Part shown: in pieces, positions 53,332 through 64,000 of the stretch
Numbering within the stretch: the stretch's first letter is position 1
Layout of the letters: every line of letters begins with the position of its first letter
DNA from: Promicromonospora sp. MEB111
GTDB lineage: Bacteria; Actinomycetota; Actinomycetes; Actinomycetales; Cellulomonadaceae
DNA: 64,000 nucleotides
Assembly: GCF_030209445.1 (NCBI RefSeq)
Contig: NZ_JARVSD010000014.1
Location: 248,001-312,000 of the forward strand
Direction: 5' to 3'
The notes under the pieces: model-generated
Databases searched by the model: none
The model's input: only the letters and a program-made list of their open reading frames with translations
Told to the model about the DNA's origin: nothing
Position numbers and translations under genes: made by a program

Positions 53332-53446
53332 CCGCTGAGTCGGCACCTCTGCTGAGCGTTCGGCAGCTGGCATCGAGATCGGCACAGCCCTGTGCCGATC
53401 TCGATGCCAACTGCCGAGTTCGTGGTGCAAACTGCCGAGTCAGCGG
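53332..53446. repeat. Large nested palindrome (acyltransferase 3' end)
   Basis: Inner hairpin: 27-base arms (53361-53387 and 53390-53416) with one mismatch and a 2-base loop; the arm core is TGGCATCGAGATCGGCACAG. Outer arms CGCTGAGTCGGCA (53333) and TGCCGAGTCAGCG (53433) match with one difference. The acyltransferase stop codon (53440-53442) lies in the outer right arm. The core CTGA(G/C)TCGGC recurs at 62910-63058. Confidence 0.8.
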
Positions 53447-54516
53447 CCGCCCGCCAGCCGCCGCGGCGGCACGAACAGCCAGCGCGCGCCGATCCGGGGC
53501 GCGAGGGCGCCCAGCCCCAGCCCGACGGCGATCGCCGCCGCCCAGAGGGCCACGGGCAGCCACTGCGACTGCGGCGCCGGGATCCAGACGGCGTTGCGGT
53601 ACAGCAGGCAGAGCAGCGCGAGCACCACCGACGTGTGCGTGACGAAGACCGGCAGCGTGCGCGCGCCGATCCAGCGCAGCCCGAGCGCGCCGGGCACCCG
53701 GGAGACCAGCACGCTCACCGCCACGCCGGCCGGCACGCCGGCGACGTTGGCCAGCAGGTACAGCCCGGGGATGTCGGCGAGGCCGAGGTCGCGCACCGTG
53801 ATCTGGATGCCGAGCCACAGGCCGACGGCGACCAGCGCCCAGAGCCAGGTGGCGCGCTCGGCGAACCGTTCGAGCAGCGGCCGCAGGTGCAGGCCCGCCA
53901 GGAAGAACAGTGCGAACTGCGCCGTGCCGCGCCACGCGATGCTCTCCGGCTCCCAGCCGGCCAGCGCCCACCCGCTCACGGCTGCCGCCGCCAGGAGCTG
54001 CAGCGGCACGGGGACCCGGCGCAGCAGGCGCGCGAGCACGAAGAACGCGGCCAGCGTCCAGAGGAACCACAGCTCCGACCGGGGGACCAGCAGCGACCAG
54101 GCGAGGTCGTGCGCGAGGGTGCCCCAGCCGGCGTCCGCCACCTGGTAGTAGCCCGTGAGCAGGCGCACCACCAGGGAGATCGGCTCCCACAGCACGAAGA
54201 CCCAGGCGAAGTGGAGCAGCTTGCCGCGGGCCAGCCGGGACCACGGCACCGTCGTCCACTTCCCGGCGAACATGCCGGCGACCGCGAAGAACAGCGGCAT
54301 GCGCAGGCTGCGCAGCGTCTCGTTGACCTCCCGCAGGACGCTCACCTCGTAGCCCGTGGACCACGTCCAGTTGGTCGCGTGGTAGAGCACCACGAGTCCG
54401 ATGGCGAGGCCGCGCGCGGCGTCGGGCCAGGCGAGGCGGACGGCGCCACGGCGCGCGAGGGTGGCGTCCGGACGCACGGGAGTGCCGTGCCGCGGGGTGC
54501 CGGAGGGGGTGAACAT
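53440..54516 (-). CDS. Acyltransferase family 3 (OafA/YrhL-like) membrane protein
   Basis: 358 residues with about ten membrane segments. The start of the domain is AWPDAARGLAIGLVVLYHAT, with the conserved Arg-Gly and His, then EVNETLRSLRMPLFFAVAGM and RSELWFLWTLAAFFVLARLL. These proteins O-acylate surface glycans, peptidoglycan or small molecules at the membrane. It stands alone, divergent from mfd. Confidence 0.88.
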   Translation of the reverse strand: MFTPSGTPRHGTPVRPDATLARRGAVRLAWPDAARGLAIGLVVLYHATNWTWSTGYEVSVLREVNETLRSLRMPLFFAVAGMFAGKWTTVPWSRLARGKLLHFAWVFVLWEPISLVVRLLTGYYQVADAGWGTLAHDLAWSLLVPRSELWFLWTLAAFFVLARLLRRVPVPLQLLAAAAVSGWALAGWEPESIAWRGTAQFALFFLAGLHLRPLLERFAERATWLWALVAVGLWLGIQITVRDLGLADIPGLYLLANVAGVPAGVAVSVLVSRVPGALGLRWIGARTLPVFVTHTSVVLALLCLLYRNAVWIPAPQSQWLPVALWAAAIAVGLGLGALAPRIGARWLFVPPRRLAGGR

Positions 54517-54671
54517 CGCCGGTCATCGTAGGACAGAGCGGGACGGAAGGCACCGCAAACTGCGGTGTCGGTGTCCAGGAGTAGCCTGGGATCCAGCCCC
54601 TCACCCCATGACCCCTCCCCGGGTCATGCCCGTGAAGGGCCCGTCGTCGTGCGCCCTCGAAGGACAGATCT

Positions 54672-58271
<3,600 letters not shown>

Positions 58272-58386
58272 CCCCAGGCCTCACGTCCGTGGGATAGGTG
58301 AAACTCGAATTCACAGCAACTCACCCGGACCGTATAGGCTCCACCCGCGTAACCCGCTCATCATGTCGTTTCGTGGAGGACACCGC

Positions 58387-59310
58387 ATGGCACTCGGACA
58401 TCGCGTGCGTGGACACCGTGCACGCGCGGTCATCGGCTCGATCGCGGCGCTGGCCGCGCTCGGCGGCCTGTTGACCGGCTGCGCGACCGATTCCGCCGAG
58501 TCGGCGGAGAGTACCGCGGTCGAGGTGCGCCCGGAGCTGCGCGCACTGCTACCGGGCGAGCTGCGTGCGGAGTCGGCACGCATCGCCGTCGGTACGGAGT
58601 CGGGCTACCCGCCCTTCGAGTACACGAACGAGGCCGGACGCATCGTCGGCTTCGAGATCGACCTGTTCGACGCCGCGTCGAAGCGGCTGGGCCTGAAGTA
58701 CAACTTCGTGGACATGCCGTGGGACTCGCTGGTCACCGAGCTGTACGCGAGCAACGTCGACGTCGTGGCCGCCGCGATGTCGGACACCCCCGAGCGGCAG
58801 GCCGATTCCGACTTCGTCGACTACTACAACGACAGCGACGCGATCATGGTCCCGGCAGGCAACCCCGAGGGCATCAAGAACCTCAAGGACCTGTGCGGCC
58901 GCCCGGTTGCGGTCCTCGTCGAGACCACGCAGGCGGACGCCCTGGCGGCGCTCAACGCCAACCAGTGCCAGGCCAACCCGGTCACCGTGCTGACGTTCGA
59001 GACGGACGCCGACGCGCTCGCCCAGGTCCAGGCGGGCAAGGCGGACGCGGAGCTCACCCAGTGGTCGACGGGTGCGTACAACGCCAAGCAGGTCGGCTCG
59101 GGCGACATCTTCCAGGTGGCCAACACCGAGATCATCAACCCGACGCCGCTCGGGTTCCGGTTCCCCAAGGGCGACGTCGAGATGGTGCGGGCCTACCAGG
59201 CCGCGGTGCAGAGCATCATCGACGACGGCACCTACGCCGAGATCCTGGCGAAGCACGACCTCTCCGCTGGTGCCCTGACCACGGCCACGGTGAACAACCA
59301 GCAGCCGTAG
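58387..59310 (+). CDS. ABC transporter solute-binding lipoprotein, family 3 (polar amino acid type)
   Basis: 307 residues from ATG 58387 with GGAGGA nine bases upstream. Lipobox: ALGGLLTGC. SBP_bac_3 motifs: VGTESGYPPFEYTNEAGRIV, GFEIDLFDAASKRLGLKYNF, LYASNVDVVAAAMSDTPERQ and LKDLCGRPVAVLVETTQADA. The permease and ATPase partners are not next to it. A hairpin terminator follows, so it is transcribed alone. Confidence 0.9.
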   Translation: MALGHRVRGHRARAVIGSIAALAALGGLLTGCATDSAESAESTAVEVRPELRALLPGELRAESARIAVGTESGYPPFEYTNEAGRIVGFEIDLFDAASKRLGLKYNFVDMPWDSLVTELYASNVDVVAAAMSDTPERQADSDFVDYYNDSDAIMVPAGNPEGIKNLKDLCGRPVAVLVETTQADALAALNANQCQANPVTVLTFETDADALAQVQAGKADAELTQWSTGAYNAKQVGSGDIFQVANTEIINPTPLGFRFPKGDVEMVRAYQAAVQSIIDDGTYAEILAKHDLSAGALTTATVNNQQP

Positions 59311-59336
59311 GAACGCGCCGCTGAACGTCACGCGCG

Positions 59337-59369
59337 ACGGGCCGTCCCACACACCGTGGGGCGGCCCGT
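59337..59369 (+). terminator. Terminator after the solute-binding protein gene
   Basis: ACGGGCCGTCCCAC (59337-59350) pairs with GTGGGGCGGCCCGT (59356-59369) apart from one mismatch, loop of 5, then TCTGTGTCT. Confidence 0.75.
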
Positions 59370-59465
59370 TCTGTGTCTCCGGAAGGTCGCTCGTGCGGCC
59401 CCGCGACGTCCTGCCGACGGGCCGTCACGGTTCCTTCCTCGGAAGGCACGCTCCGCATCGCGAAA

Positions 59466-59489
59466 TAACGGTCACCCTGGTGACCGTTA
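59466..59489. promoter_or_regulatory. Operator 1 of the HipBA-like module
   Basis: Perfect 11-bp arms TAACGGTCACC (59466-59476) and complement (59479-59489) with a 2-base spacer, 40 bp upstream of the HTH gene start. Confidence 0.7.
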
Positions 59490-59499
59490 GGGGGCCCGT

Positions 59500-59517
59500 C
59501 GGTTAGCCTGATAACCG
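59500..59517. promoter_or_regulatory. Operator 2 of the HipBA-like module
   Basis: CGGTTA (59500-59505) and TAACCG (59512-59517) flank 6 bases. It is 12 bp upstream of the HTH start codon and resembles the outer half of operator 1 (CGGT/TAAC). Confidence 0.55.
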
Positions 59518-59529
59518 AAAGGAGCAGTC

Positions 59530-59832
59530 ATGGCCAGAACATCCCTCCGCACCCAGCGCGATCTCGCGTCGCTCGGCGACCACGTGCGCGCCTGGCGCAA
59601 GATCCACGGCCTCACGGCCCAGCTCGTCGCCGATCGTGCGGGCATCACGCGCACGACGCTGCGAGCCATCGAGACCGGCACGGGAACGGTCAGCCTCGAG
59701 AACACGTTCGCGGTGCTGCGGGTGCTCGGCGTGGCCGACGCCATCGTCGGCGCGAGCGACCCGCTGACCACCGAGATGGGCCGGTTCCACGCGGAACGGG
59801 CCCTGCCGCAGCGGGTGAGAGTCCCCAACTGA
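59530..59832 (+). CDS. XRE-family HTH protein, HipB-like antitoxin
   Basis: 100 residues. HTH_3 region: DHVRAWRKIHGLTAQLVADR, AGITRTTLRAIETGTGTVSL, ENTFAVLRVLGVADAIV. AAAGGAG precedes the ATG. It is followed by a HipA-like kinase 62 bp later, with two palindromes upstream, as in hipBA modules where HipB represses the operon and neutralises HipA. Confidence 0.87.
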   Translation: MARTSLRTQRDLASLGDHVRAWRKIHGLTAQLVADRAGITRTTLRAIETGTGTVSLENTFAVLRVLGVADAIVGASDPLTTEMGRFHAERALPQRVRVPN

Positions 59833-59835
59833 GCA

Positions 59836-59882
59836 GACCGAGCCAACCGAGCCCGAGCCGACGGAGCCCGAGCCAACCGAGA
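59836..59882. repeat. Three direct repeats of 15 bp between hipB- and hipA-like genes
   Basis: CCGAGCCAACCGAG, then CCCGAGCCGACGGAG, then CCCGAGCCAACCGAG. They fill the gap between the two coding regions. Function unknown. Confidence 0.6.
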
Positions 59883-59894
59883 GGGTGATCGCCG

Positions 59895-61148
59895 TTGTCG
59901 ATACGTGTCGAGGTCGAGCTACCAGGCGGTGGACAGGTCCCCGCAGGTGACCTCGACATGCATCTCAACCGGGGCGGCGCCCTCGTCGGCTGCACGTTCC
60001 GGTACGACGCCGCATACCTGCGCGACCAGCGCGCCTACGCCCTGTGCCCCGAGCTGCCCCTGACGCCGGGCAACATCCCGTCGGGCAGCGACCGGCCCCT
60101 CTTCGGCGTCCTCGCCGACTGCCAGCCCGACCAGTGGGGCCGCACCCTGCTGTTCAACGCGGAGCGGCGCGCCGCCCGCGCGGAGGGCCGCGGGTTCATG
60201 ACGCTGACCGAGGTGGACTTCCTGCTCGGCGTCCAGGACGAGACCCGGCTGGGCGCGCTGCGTTTCTCCCTCGACGACGGCAAGACGTTCATGGGGCCGC
60301 CCCGCGCGGAGGTCCCCGACCTGGTGGACCTGCCCTCGCTGACGGACGCCGCGGACGCCGTCGCGCAGCACCGGGAGACCGACCACGACGTGCGGCTGCT
60401 GGTCGCGGCCGGGACCTCCATGGGTGGCGCCCGCCCCAAGGTGACCGTGAAGGACGCCGAGGGCGACCTGTGGATGGCCAAGCTGCCCGAGACCGGCGAC
60501 CGGTGGGACGTGCAGGCCTGGGAGTACCTGACGCTGCGGCTGGCCTCGGACGCCGGCATCGAGGTGCCCGTGGCGCGGCTGCACCGCATCGGCCCGTCGC
60601 GCTCCATCCTGCTCACCCGCCGTTTCGACCGGCGTCCGGACCGCGGGCGGATCGGCTTCCTGTCCGCGGACAGCCTGACGCAGAAGGCGTTCTTCGAGGT
60701 CATCGACTACCGGACGCTCGCGGAGACGCTGGCGGACCACTCCGGGCGGCCGGCCACGGACGGGCACGACCTGTTCCGCCGGGTCGCGTTCACGCTGCTC
60801 GTGCGCAACGTGGACGACCACATGAAGAACCACGGGTTCCTGCGGCGCGCGGACGGCTGGTCGCTGTCCCCGCTGTTCGACGTGAACCCCAACCCGTTCG
60901 CCGTCGTGGAGTCCACGCCGCTGCGCCCCGGCAGCACCCGGATCGACCGGGACGTGCGCGTGCTGCTCGCCACCGCCGACTCCTACGGCTTACGGCAGGA
61001 CGACGCGCGGCGCGTGCTCGCCGAGGTGGCCGCCGCGACGTCGGGCTGGTCGCGGATCGCGCGCGACATGTCCCTGCCGCCCGAGGAGATCGCGCTGATG
61101 GCGGAGGCGTTCGAGAACCCGAACCGGGACGAGGCCCAGGCGGCCTGA
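59895..61148 (+). CDS. HipA-like serine/threonine kinase toxin
   Basis: 417 residues from a TTG with AGAGGG ten bases upstream. HipA N1 and C domains: [20 protein letters not shown], the Gly loop [12 protein letters not shown] (172-183), the catalytic [14 protein letters not shown] (Asp307) and [10 protein letters not shown] (Asp329). HipA-type kinases phosphorylate targets such as GltX and cause growth arrest. Paired with the HTH gene above. Confidence 0.88.
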   Translation: MSIRVEVELPGGGQVPAGDLDMHLNRGGALVGCTFRYDAAYLRDQRAYALCPELPLTPGNIPSGSDRPLFGVLADCQPDQWGRTLLFNAERRAARAEGRGFMTLTEVDFLLGVQDETRLGALRFSLDDGKTFMGPPRAEVPDLVDLPSLTDAADAVAQHRETDHDVRLLVAAGTSMGGARPKVTVKDAEGDLWMAKLPETGDRWDVQAWEYLTLRLASDAGIEVPVARLHRIGPSRSILLTRRFDRRPDRGRIGFLSADSLTQKAFFEVIDYRTLAETLADHSGRPATDGHDLFRRVAFTLLVRNVDDHMKNHGFLRRADGWSLSPLFDVNPNPFAVVESTPLRPGSTRIDRDVRVLLATADSYGLRQDDARRVLAEVAAATSGWSRIARDMSLPPEEIALMAEAFENPNRDEAQAA

Positions 61149-61182
61149 CCACGGGGCGGCCCGGCCCGGCGGCGCGCGGGGT

Positions 61183-61188
61183 TACGCT
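61183..61188 (+). promoter_or_regulatory. -10 box, leaderless kynA
   Basis: TACGCT ends 6 bases before the GTG at 61195. Confidence 0.5.
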
Positions 61189-61194
61189 CGGCAG

Positions 61195-62055
61195 GTGACC
61201 AGCAACACCCGGCCCATCGAGGCCTCCATCCGCACGGACTTCCGCGACGAGATGGACTACGGCTCCTACCTGGGGCTCGACGCGCTCCTCTCGGCGCAGC
61301 ACCCGGTGAGCGACCCGCCGCACCACGACGAGCTGCTGTTCATCATCCAGCACCAGACCACGGAGCTGTGGCTCAAGCTCGTGGTGCACGAGCTGCGGGG
61401 CGTGCGGCGGTTCCTGGACGCCGACGACCTGCCCCGCGCCCTCAAGGGCCTGGCCCGGGTCAAGCACATCCAGCGGACCATCACCGAGCAGTGGTCCGTC
61501 CTGGCGACCCTCACCCCGAGCGAGTACGCGGAGTTCCGCGGCTCGCTGGGGCAGTCCTCCGGCTTCCAGTCCCACCAGTACCGGGCCGTGGAGTTCCTGC
61601 TCGGCAACAAGCACGCCGGGATGCTCCAGGTCTTCCGGGACAAGCCAGAGATCCACGCCCAGCTCGCGCAGCTGCTGGACGAGCCCACGGTCTACGACGC
61701 GTTCCTCCGCCTGCTGGCGCGGCGCGGGCACGCCGTCCCGGCCGAGATCCTGGAACGCGACGTCACGCAGGCCTGGACCGAGCACCCCGAGCTGGTCGCC
61801 GTCTTCAAGACGATCTACGAGGACCCGCACGCGTACTGGGAGCTGTACGAGGCGTGCGAGGACCTGGTCGACATCGAGGACGCGTTCCAGCTCTGGCGGT
61901 TCCGCCACCTGCGCACGGTGCAGCGCACCATCGGGTTCAAGACCGGCACGGGCGGCTCCAGCGGCGTCGGCTTCCTCAAGCGCGCGCTGGACCTGACGTT
62001 CTTCCCCGAGCTCATCTCGGTCCGCACCGAGATCGACGGCCCGCTCGGTGCCTGA
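61195..62055 (+). CDS. kynA: Tryptophan 2,3-dioxygenase
   Basis: 286 residues. Haem dioxygenase motifs: [40 protein letters not shown] and [20 protein letters not shown], where the last region holds the haem-ligand His. It opens the indole ring of Trp to give N-formylkynurenine. TAnnnT box six bases before the GTG start. It overlaps the next gene by 8 bases, so the two are coupled. Confidence 0.96.
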   Translation: MTSNTRPIEASIRTDFRDEMDYGSYLGLDALLSAQHPVSDPPHHDELLFIIQHQTTELWLKLVVHELRGVRRFLDADDLPRALKGLARVKHIQRTITEQWSVLATLTPSEYAEFRGSLGQSSGFQSHQYRAVEFLLGNKHAGMLQVFRDKPEIHAQLAQLLDEPTVYDAFLRLLARRGHAVPAEILERDVTQAWTEHPELVAVFKTIYEDPHAYWELYEACEDLVDIEDAFQLWRFRHLRTVQRTIGFKTGTGGSSGVGFLKRALDLTFFPELISVRTEIDGPLGA

Positions 62056-62917
62056 GGCGGTCCGCGGCACGCTCCCTGGTACGACGCTCCCGGGCGTCGT
62101 CGACCACCACGTGCACCTGGGCCTGGTCGACCGGGCGCTGCTGGCCGACGGCCCGGTCGTCGAGGTGCACGACCTGGGCTGGGACCCGCGCGAGGTGGCC
62201 GCCTGGGCGGCCGCACCGCCGTCGGGCCTCCGGGTCCGGTACGCCGGGCCGTTCCACACCGCGCCCGGCGGGTACCCGACCGGCCGCTCGTGGGCGCCGG
62301 ACGCCGCGGTGCGGCACGTCGTCTCACCGGATCACGCGACGGCGGCGGTGGCCGACGTCGTCGCCGCGGGCGGCTTCGCGGTCAAGGTAGCCCTCCACGC
62401 GGGCATGTCCCTGCTGCCCGACGACGTGCTGCGCGCGCTCGTCGACGCGGCGCACGCGGCGGGGCTGCCGGTCCTCGTCCACGCCGAGGGCGCCGGCCAG
62501 GCGGAGCGGGCGATCGACTCGGGTGCGGACACGCTGGTGCACGTGCCGTGGACGGAGCCGCTGCCGGCGGACGTGATCGCCCGCGCTGTCCACATGACCT
62601 GGATCTCCACCCTCGCGATCCACGACGGACCCGGTGGCTCGGCCGGTCTGGAGCTGGCGCTCGACAACGCGCGGCGGTTCGTCGCGGCGGGCGGGCGGCT
62701 CGTGTACGGCACGGACCTGGGCAACGGGCCTGCGCCGGCCGGGGTGAACGAGCGCGAGATCGAGCTGCTCGGCACGGTGCTCACGGGGGAGGCGCTGCGC
62801 CGTGCCGTCCTCGGCCCGCTCGATGCGGCTCCCGCGTTGACCGCCGCGCTGCCCATGCCGGACACGGCGGCGGATCTGATCGCCTGGCTCCGCGCGTCCA
62901 CCCGACTACCCCGCTGA
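62048..62917 (+). CDS. Amidohydrolase family protein linked to kynA
   Basis: 289 residues. Metal-site motifs of imidazolonepropionase-like amidohydrolases: [56 protein letters not shown] and [12 protein letters not shown]. The coupling to kynA suggests a step in Trp/kynurenine breakdown, perhaps formamide hydrolysis of N-formylkynurenine; this is inferred. Its stop codon lies inside the first hairpin of a triple hairpin block. Confidence 0.83.
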   Translation: MPEAVRGTLPGTTLPGVVDHHVHLGLVDRALLADGPVVEVHDLGWDPREVAAWAAAPPSGLRVRYAGPFHTAPGGYPTGRSWAPDAAVRHVVSPDHATAAVADVVAAGGFAVKVALHAGMSLLPDDVLRALVDAAHAAGLPVLVHAEGAGQAERAIDSGADTLVHVPWTEPLPADVIARAVHMTWISTLAIHDGPGGSAGLELALDNARRFVAAGGRLVYGTDLGNGPAPAGVNEREIELLGTVLTGEALRRAVLGPLDAAPALTAALPMPDTAADLIAWLRASTRLPR

Positions 62918-63058
62918 CTCGCCGCACGGGGTGCGACGAGTCAGCGGGTTGGTCGGACCACCCCACTGACTCGGCCGACGGGATGTGGCGAGTCAGTGGG
63001 GTAGTCCGACCATCTCGCTGACTCGGCCGACGGGCGATGGCGAGTCAGCGAGATGGTC
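62910..63058. repeat. Three consecutive long hairpins between convergent genes
   Basis: Hairpin A: CCCGCTGACTCG (62910) with CGACGAGTCAGCGGG (to 62948). Hairpin B: outer GGTCGGAC/GTCCGACC (62951-63011) and inner CCCCACTGACTCG with CGAGTCAGTGGGG (62961-63001). Hairpin C: 18-bp perfect arms GACCATCTCGCTGACTCG (63008-63025) and complement (63041-63058). All share the core CTGACTCG...CGAGTCAG. They fill the gap between the stops of the amidohydrolase and the beta-helix gene and include the former stop codon. Confidence 0.85.
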
Positions 63059-63064
63059 GGTGAG

Positions 63065-64000
63065 CTAGTTGCGGTTGATCGTGAACGTCGAGGTCGGGTT
63101 CTCGATGTCGCGGTAGTTGTTCTGCAGCGTCAGGCCGTTGAACGTCGCCGACCCGACCGCCGGTCCCTGCCCCGCCTCCGGCAACGGGTTGGCCCAGATG
63201 CCGTAACCCGACTTGGCGTCGTACGCGTCGCCGCTGCGCTGGGCGCCGGTGATCGACACGTCGGTGAACACGGTGTCCTGCACCGGGTTGACCGGCTGCC
63301 CGCCGATGTACTGGGTCTGGAACATGATCCCGGAGTACGTCGGGTCCACGATGTCGAGGTCGTTCACCCGGATCGCGGTGAACGTCTTCGACGCCGAGAA
63401 CAGCCACACCGCCGGGAACACCTGCGCGCCCCAGAAGTGCCCGCCGGAGCGCACGACGGAGATGCCCTCGAAGACGGTCGGCGCGGGGCCGAACCCCTCC
63501 ATCGGGTACCCGAAGTCCAGCGAGCTGATGGTCACGCCCGAGTACACGAGCGTGTCGGCGATGTAGATGTTGCGGAACGTGTTGTCCTGCCCGCCGTAGA
63601 CGGCCAGGCCCGCCGCCCGCCAGGTGTTCGTGGACGTCAGGTTCTCGAACACGTTGCCGCGCTGGCCGCTGCCCCCGGCGTCGGTCGCCGCGAACAGGGC
63701 GAACGAGTCGTCCCCGGTACCCCGCGCCTGGTTGTTGTGCACGTGGTTGTTCGCGCTGCCGTTGGTCATGTTCAGCGCGTCGGCGAACGTGTTCCGGATC
63801 CGCGAGTCCTTGATCTCCGAGTCGTCCATGTTGGCCGCCCAGAACATGCAGATCATGTGCTCGACCCAGATGTTGTCGATCGTCATGTCCCGCACGTTGG
63901 CGAAGTCGAACACCTTGCCCGGACCGTCGATCCGCGACGTGTAGTTGCCGAAGTAGGCGAAGTCGCGGAACGTCGAGCCGTTCGCCGTCCCCTCGGCCCG
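63065..64000 (-). CDS. Right-handed beta-helix glycosidase, probably GH87 alpha-1,3-glucanase type (partial)
   Basis: The frame is open to the window edge, so the start is missing; 311 residues are visible. Parallel beta-helix turns follow one another (MTIDNIWVEHMICMFWAANM, DSEIKDSRIRNTFADALNMT, NGSANNHVHNNQARGTGDDS, FALFAATDAGGSGQRGNVFE). Asp in ADALN and the Asp-Asp of GTGDDS are 23 and 24 residues apart, the same spacing I recall for the catalytic Asp trio of GH87 alpha-1,3-glucanases. A signal peptide and carbohydrate-binding modules would be upstream. It likely degrades fungal or bacterial alpha-glucans. Confidence 0.75.
   Translation of the reverse strand, partial: RAEGTANGSTFRDFAYFGNYTSRIDGPGKVFDFANVRDMTIDNIWVEHMICMFWAANMDDSEIKDSRIRNTFADALNMTNGSANNHVHNNQARGTGDDSFALFAATDAGGSGQRGNVFENLTSTNTWRAAGLAVYGGQDNTFRNIYIADTLVYSGVTISSLDFGYPMEGFGPAPTVFEGISVVRSGGHFWGAQVFPAVWLFSASKTFTAIRVNDLDIVDPTYSGIMFQTQYIGGQPVNPVQDTVFTDVSITGAQRSGDAYDAKSGYGIWANPLPEAGQGPAVGSATFNGLTLQNNYRDIENPTSTFTINRN

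Overview
The window is a 64 kb piece of a very GC-rich chromosome of an actinobacterium. GC-biased third codon positions, frequent GTG starts, probable leaderless genes with a TAnnnT box just before the start codon, Rpf/G5 wall enzymes, a Pmt mannosyltransferase and L-lysine 6-aminotransferase all point there. The gene order metG-tatD-rpf-ksgA-ispE followed by glmU-prs-rplY-pth-mfd is the conserved actinobacterial core block (the Rv1007-Rv1020 block in mycobacteria). The CE7, GH20 and GH87-like enzymes suggest a polysaccharide-degrading soil member of the Micrococcales, possibly Promicromonosporaceae or Cellulomonadaceae. This placement is inference.

Layout. 1-4.5 kb: tail of a DipZ-like thiol protein, a thioesterase/TetR divergent pair, an AlkC-type DNA glycosylase, and Ohr with a TetR regulator that appears to share its operator. 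4.6-12.7 kb: CWB2-like lipoprotein, GH20 hexosaminidase, divergent rsmI/pmt, nicotinamidase, PQQ-type sugar dehydrogenase lipoprotein. 12.8-13.9 kb: a two-gene module with an AbiEii-like nucleotidyltransferase. 13.9-23.1 kb: metG, tatD, three consecutive DUF348/G5 wall-lytic proteins where mycobacteria have one rpfB, then ksgA-ispE. 23-28.9 kb: a CE7 esterase plus a catalytically degenerate copy, ABC-F ATPase with a coupled Lrp regulator, LD-carboxypeptidase, and MarR divergent from an SDR over a perfect palindrome. 29.8-36.9 kb: two membrane/secreted proteins of unknown function, lysine aminotransferase preceded by an MFS gene, a small lipoprotein, MarR divergent from maleylacetate reductase, a methyltransferase. 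37-38.4 kb: a low-GC island with a promoter, a 27-codon peptide gene and a strong terminator, then TetR and tRNA-Gln. 38.4-44 kb: glmU-prs, a GT2-GtrA fusion, rplY, pth. 44-54.5 kb: a 1316-residue secreted multi-domain protein, an operon of MFS + propeller protein + lipoprotein, a secreted M19-like hydrolase, an acyltransferase. 54.6-64 kb: mfd, a solute-binding lipoprotein, a HipBA-like module, kynA with an amidohydrolase, and a partial beta-helix glucanase.

The least ordinary content is non-coding. There are two separate arrays of the same ~91-bp repeat, each ending exactly on the stop codon of the neighbouring gene. There are also several families of long perfect or near-perfect palindromes at gene ends, and the small peptide/RNA gene at 37.1-37.4 kb.
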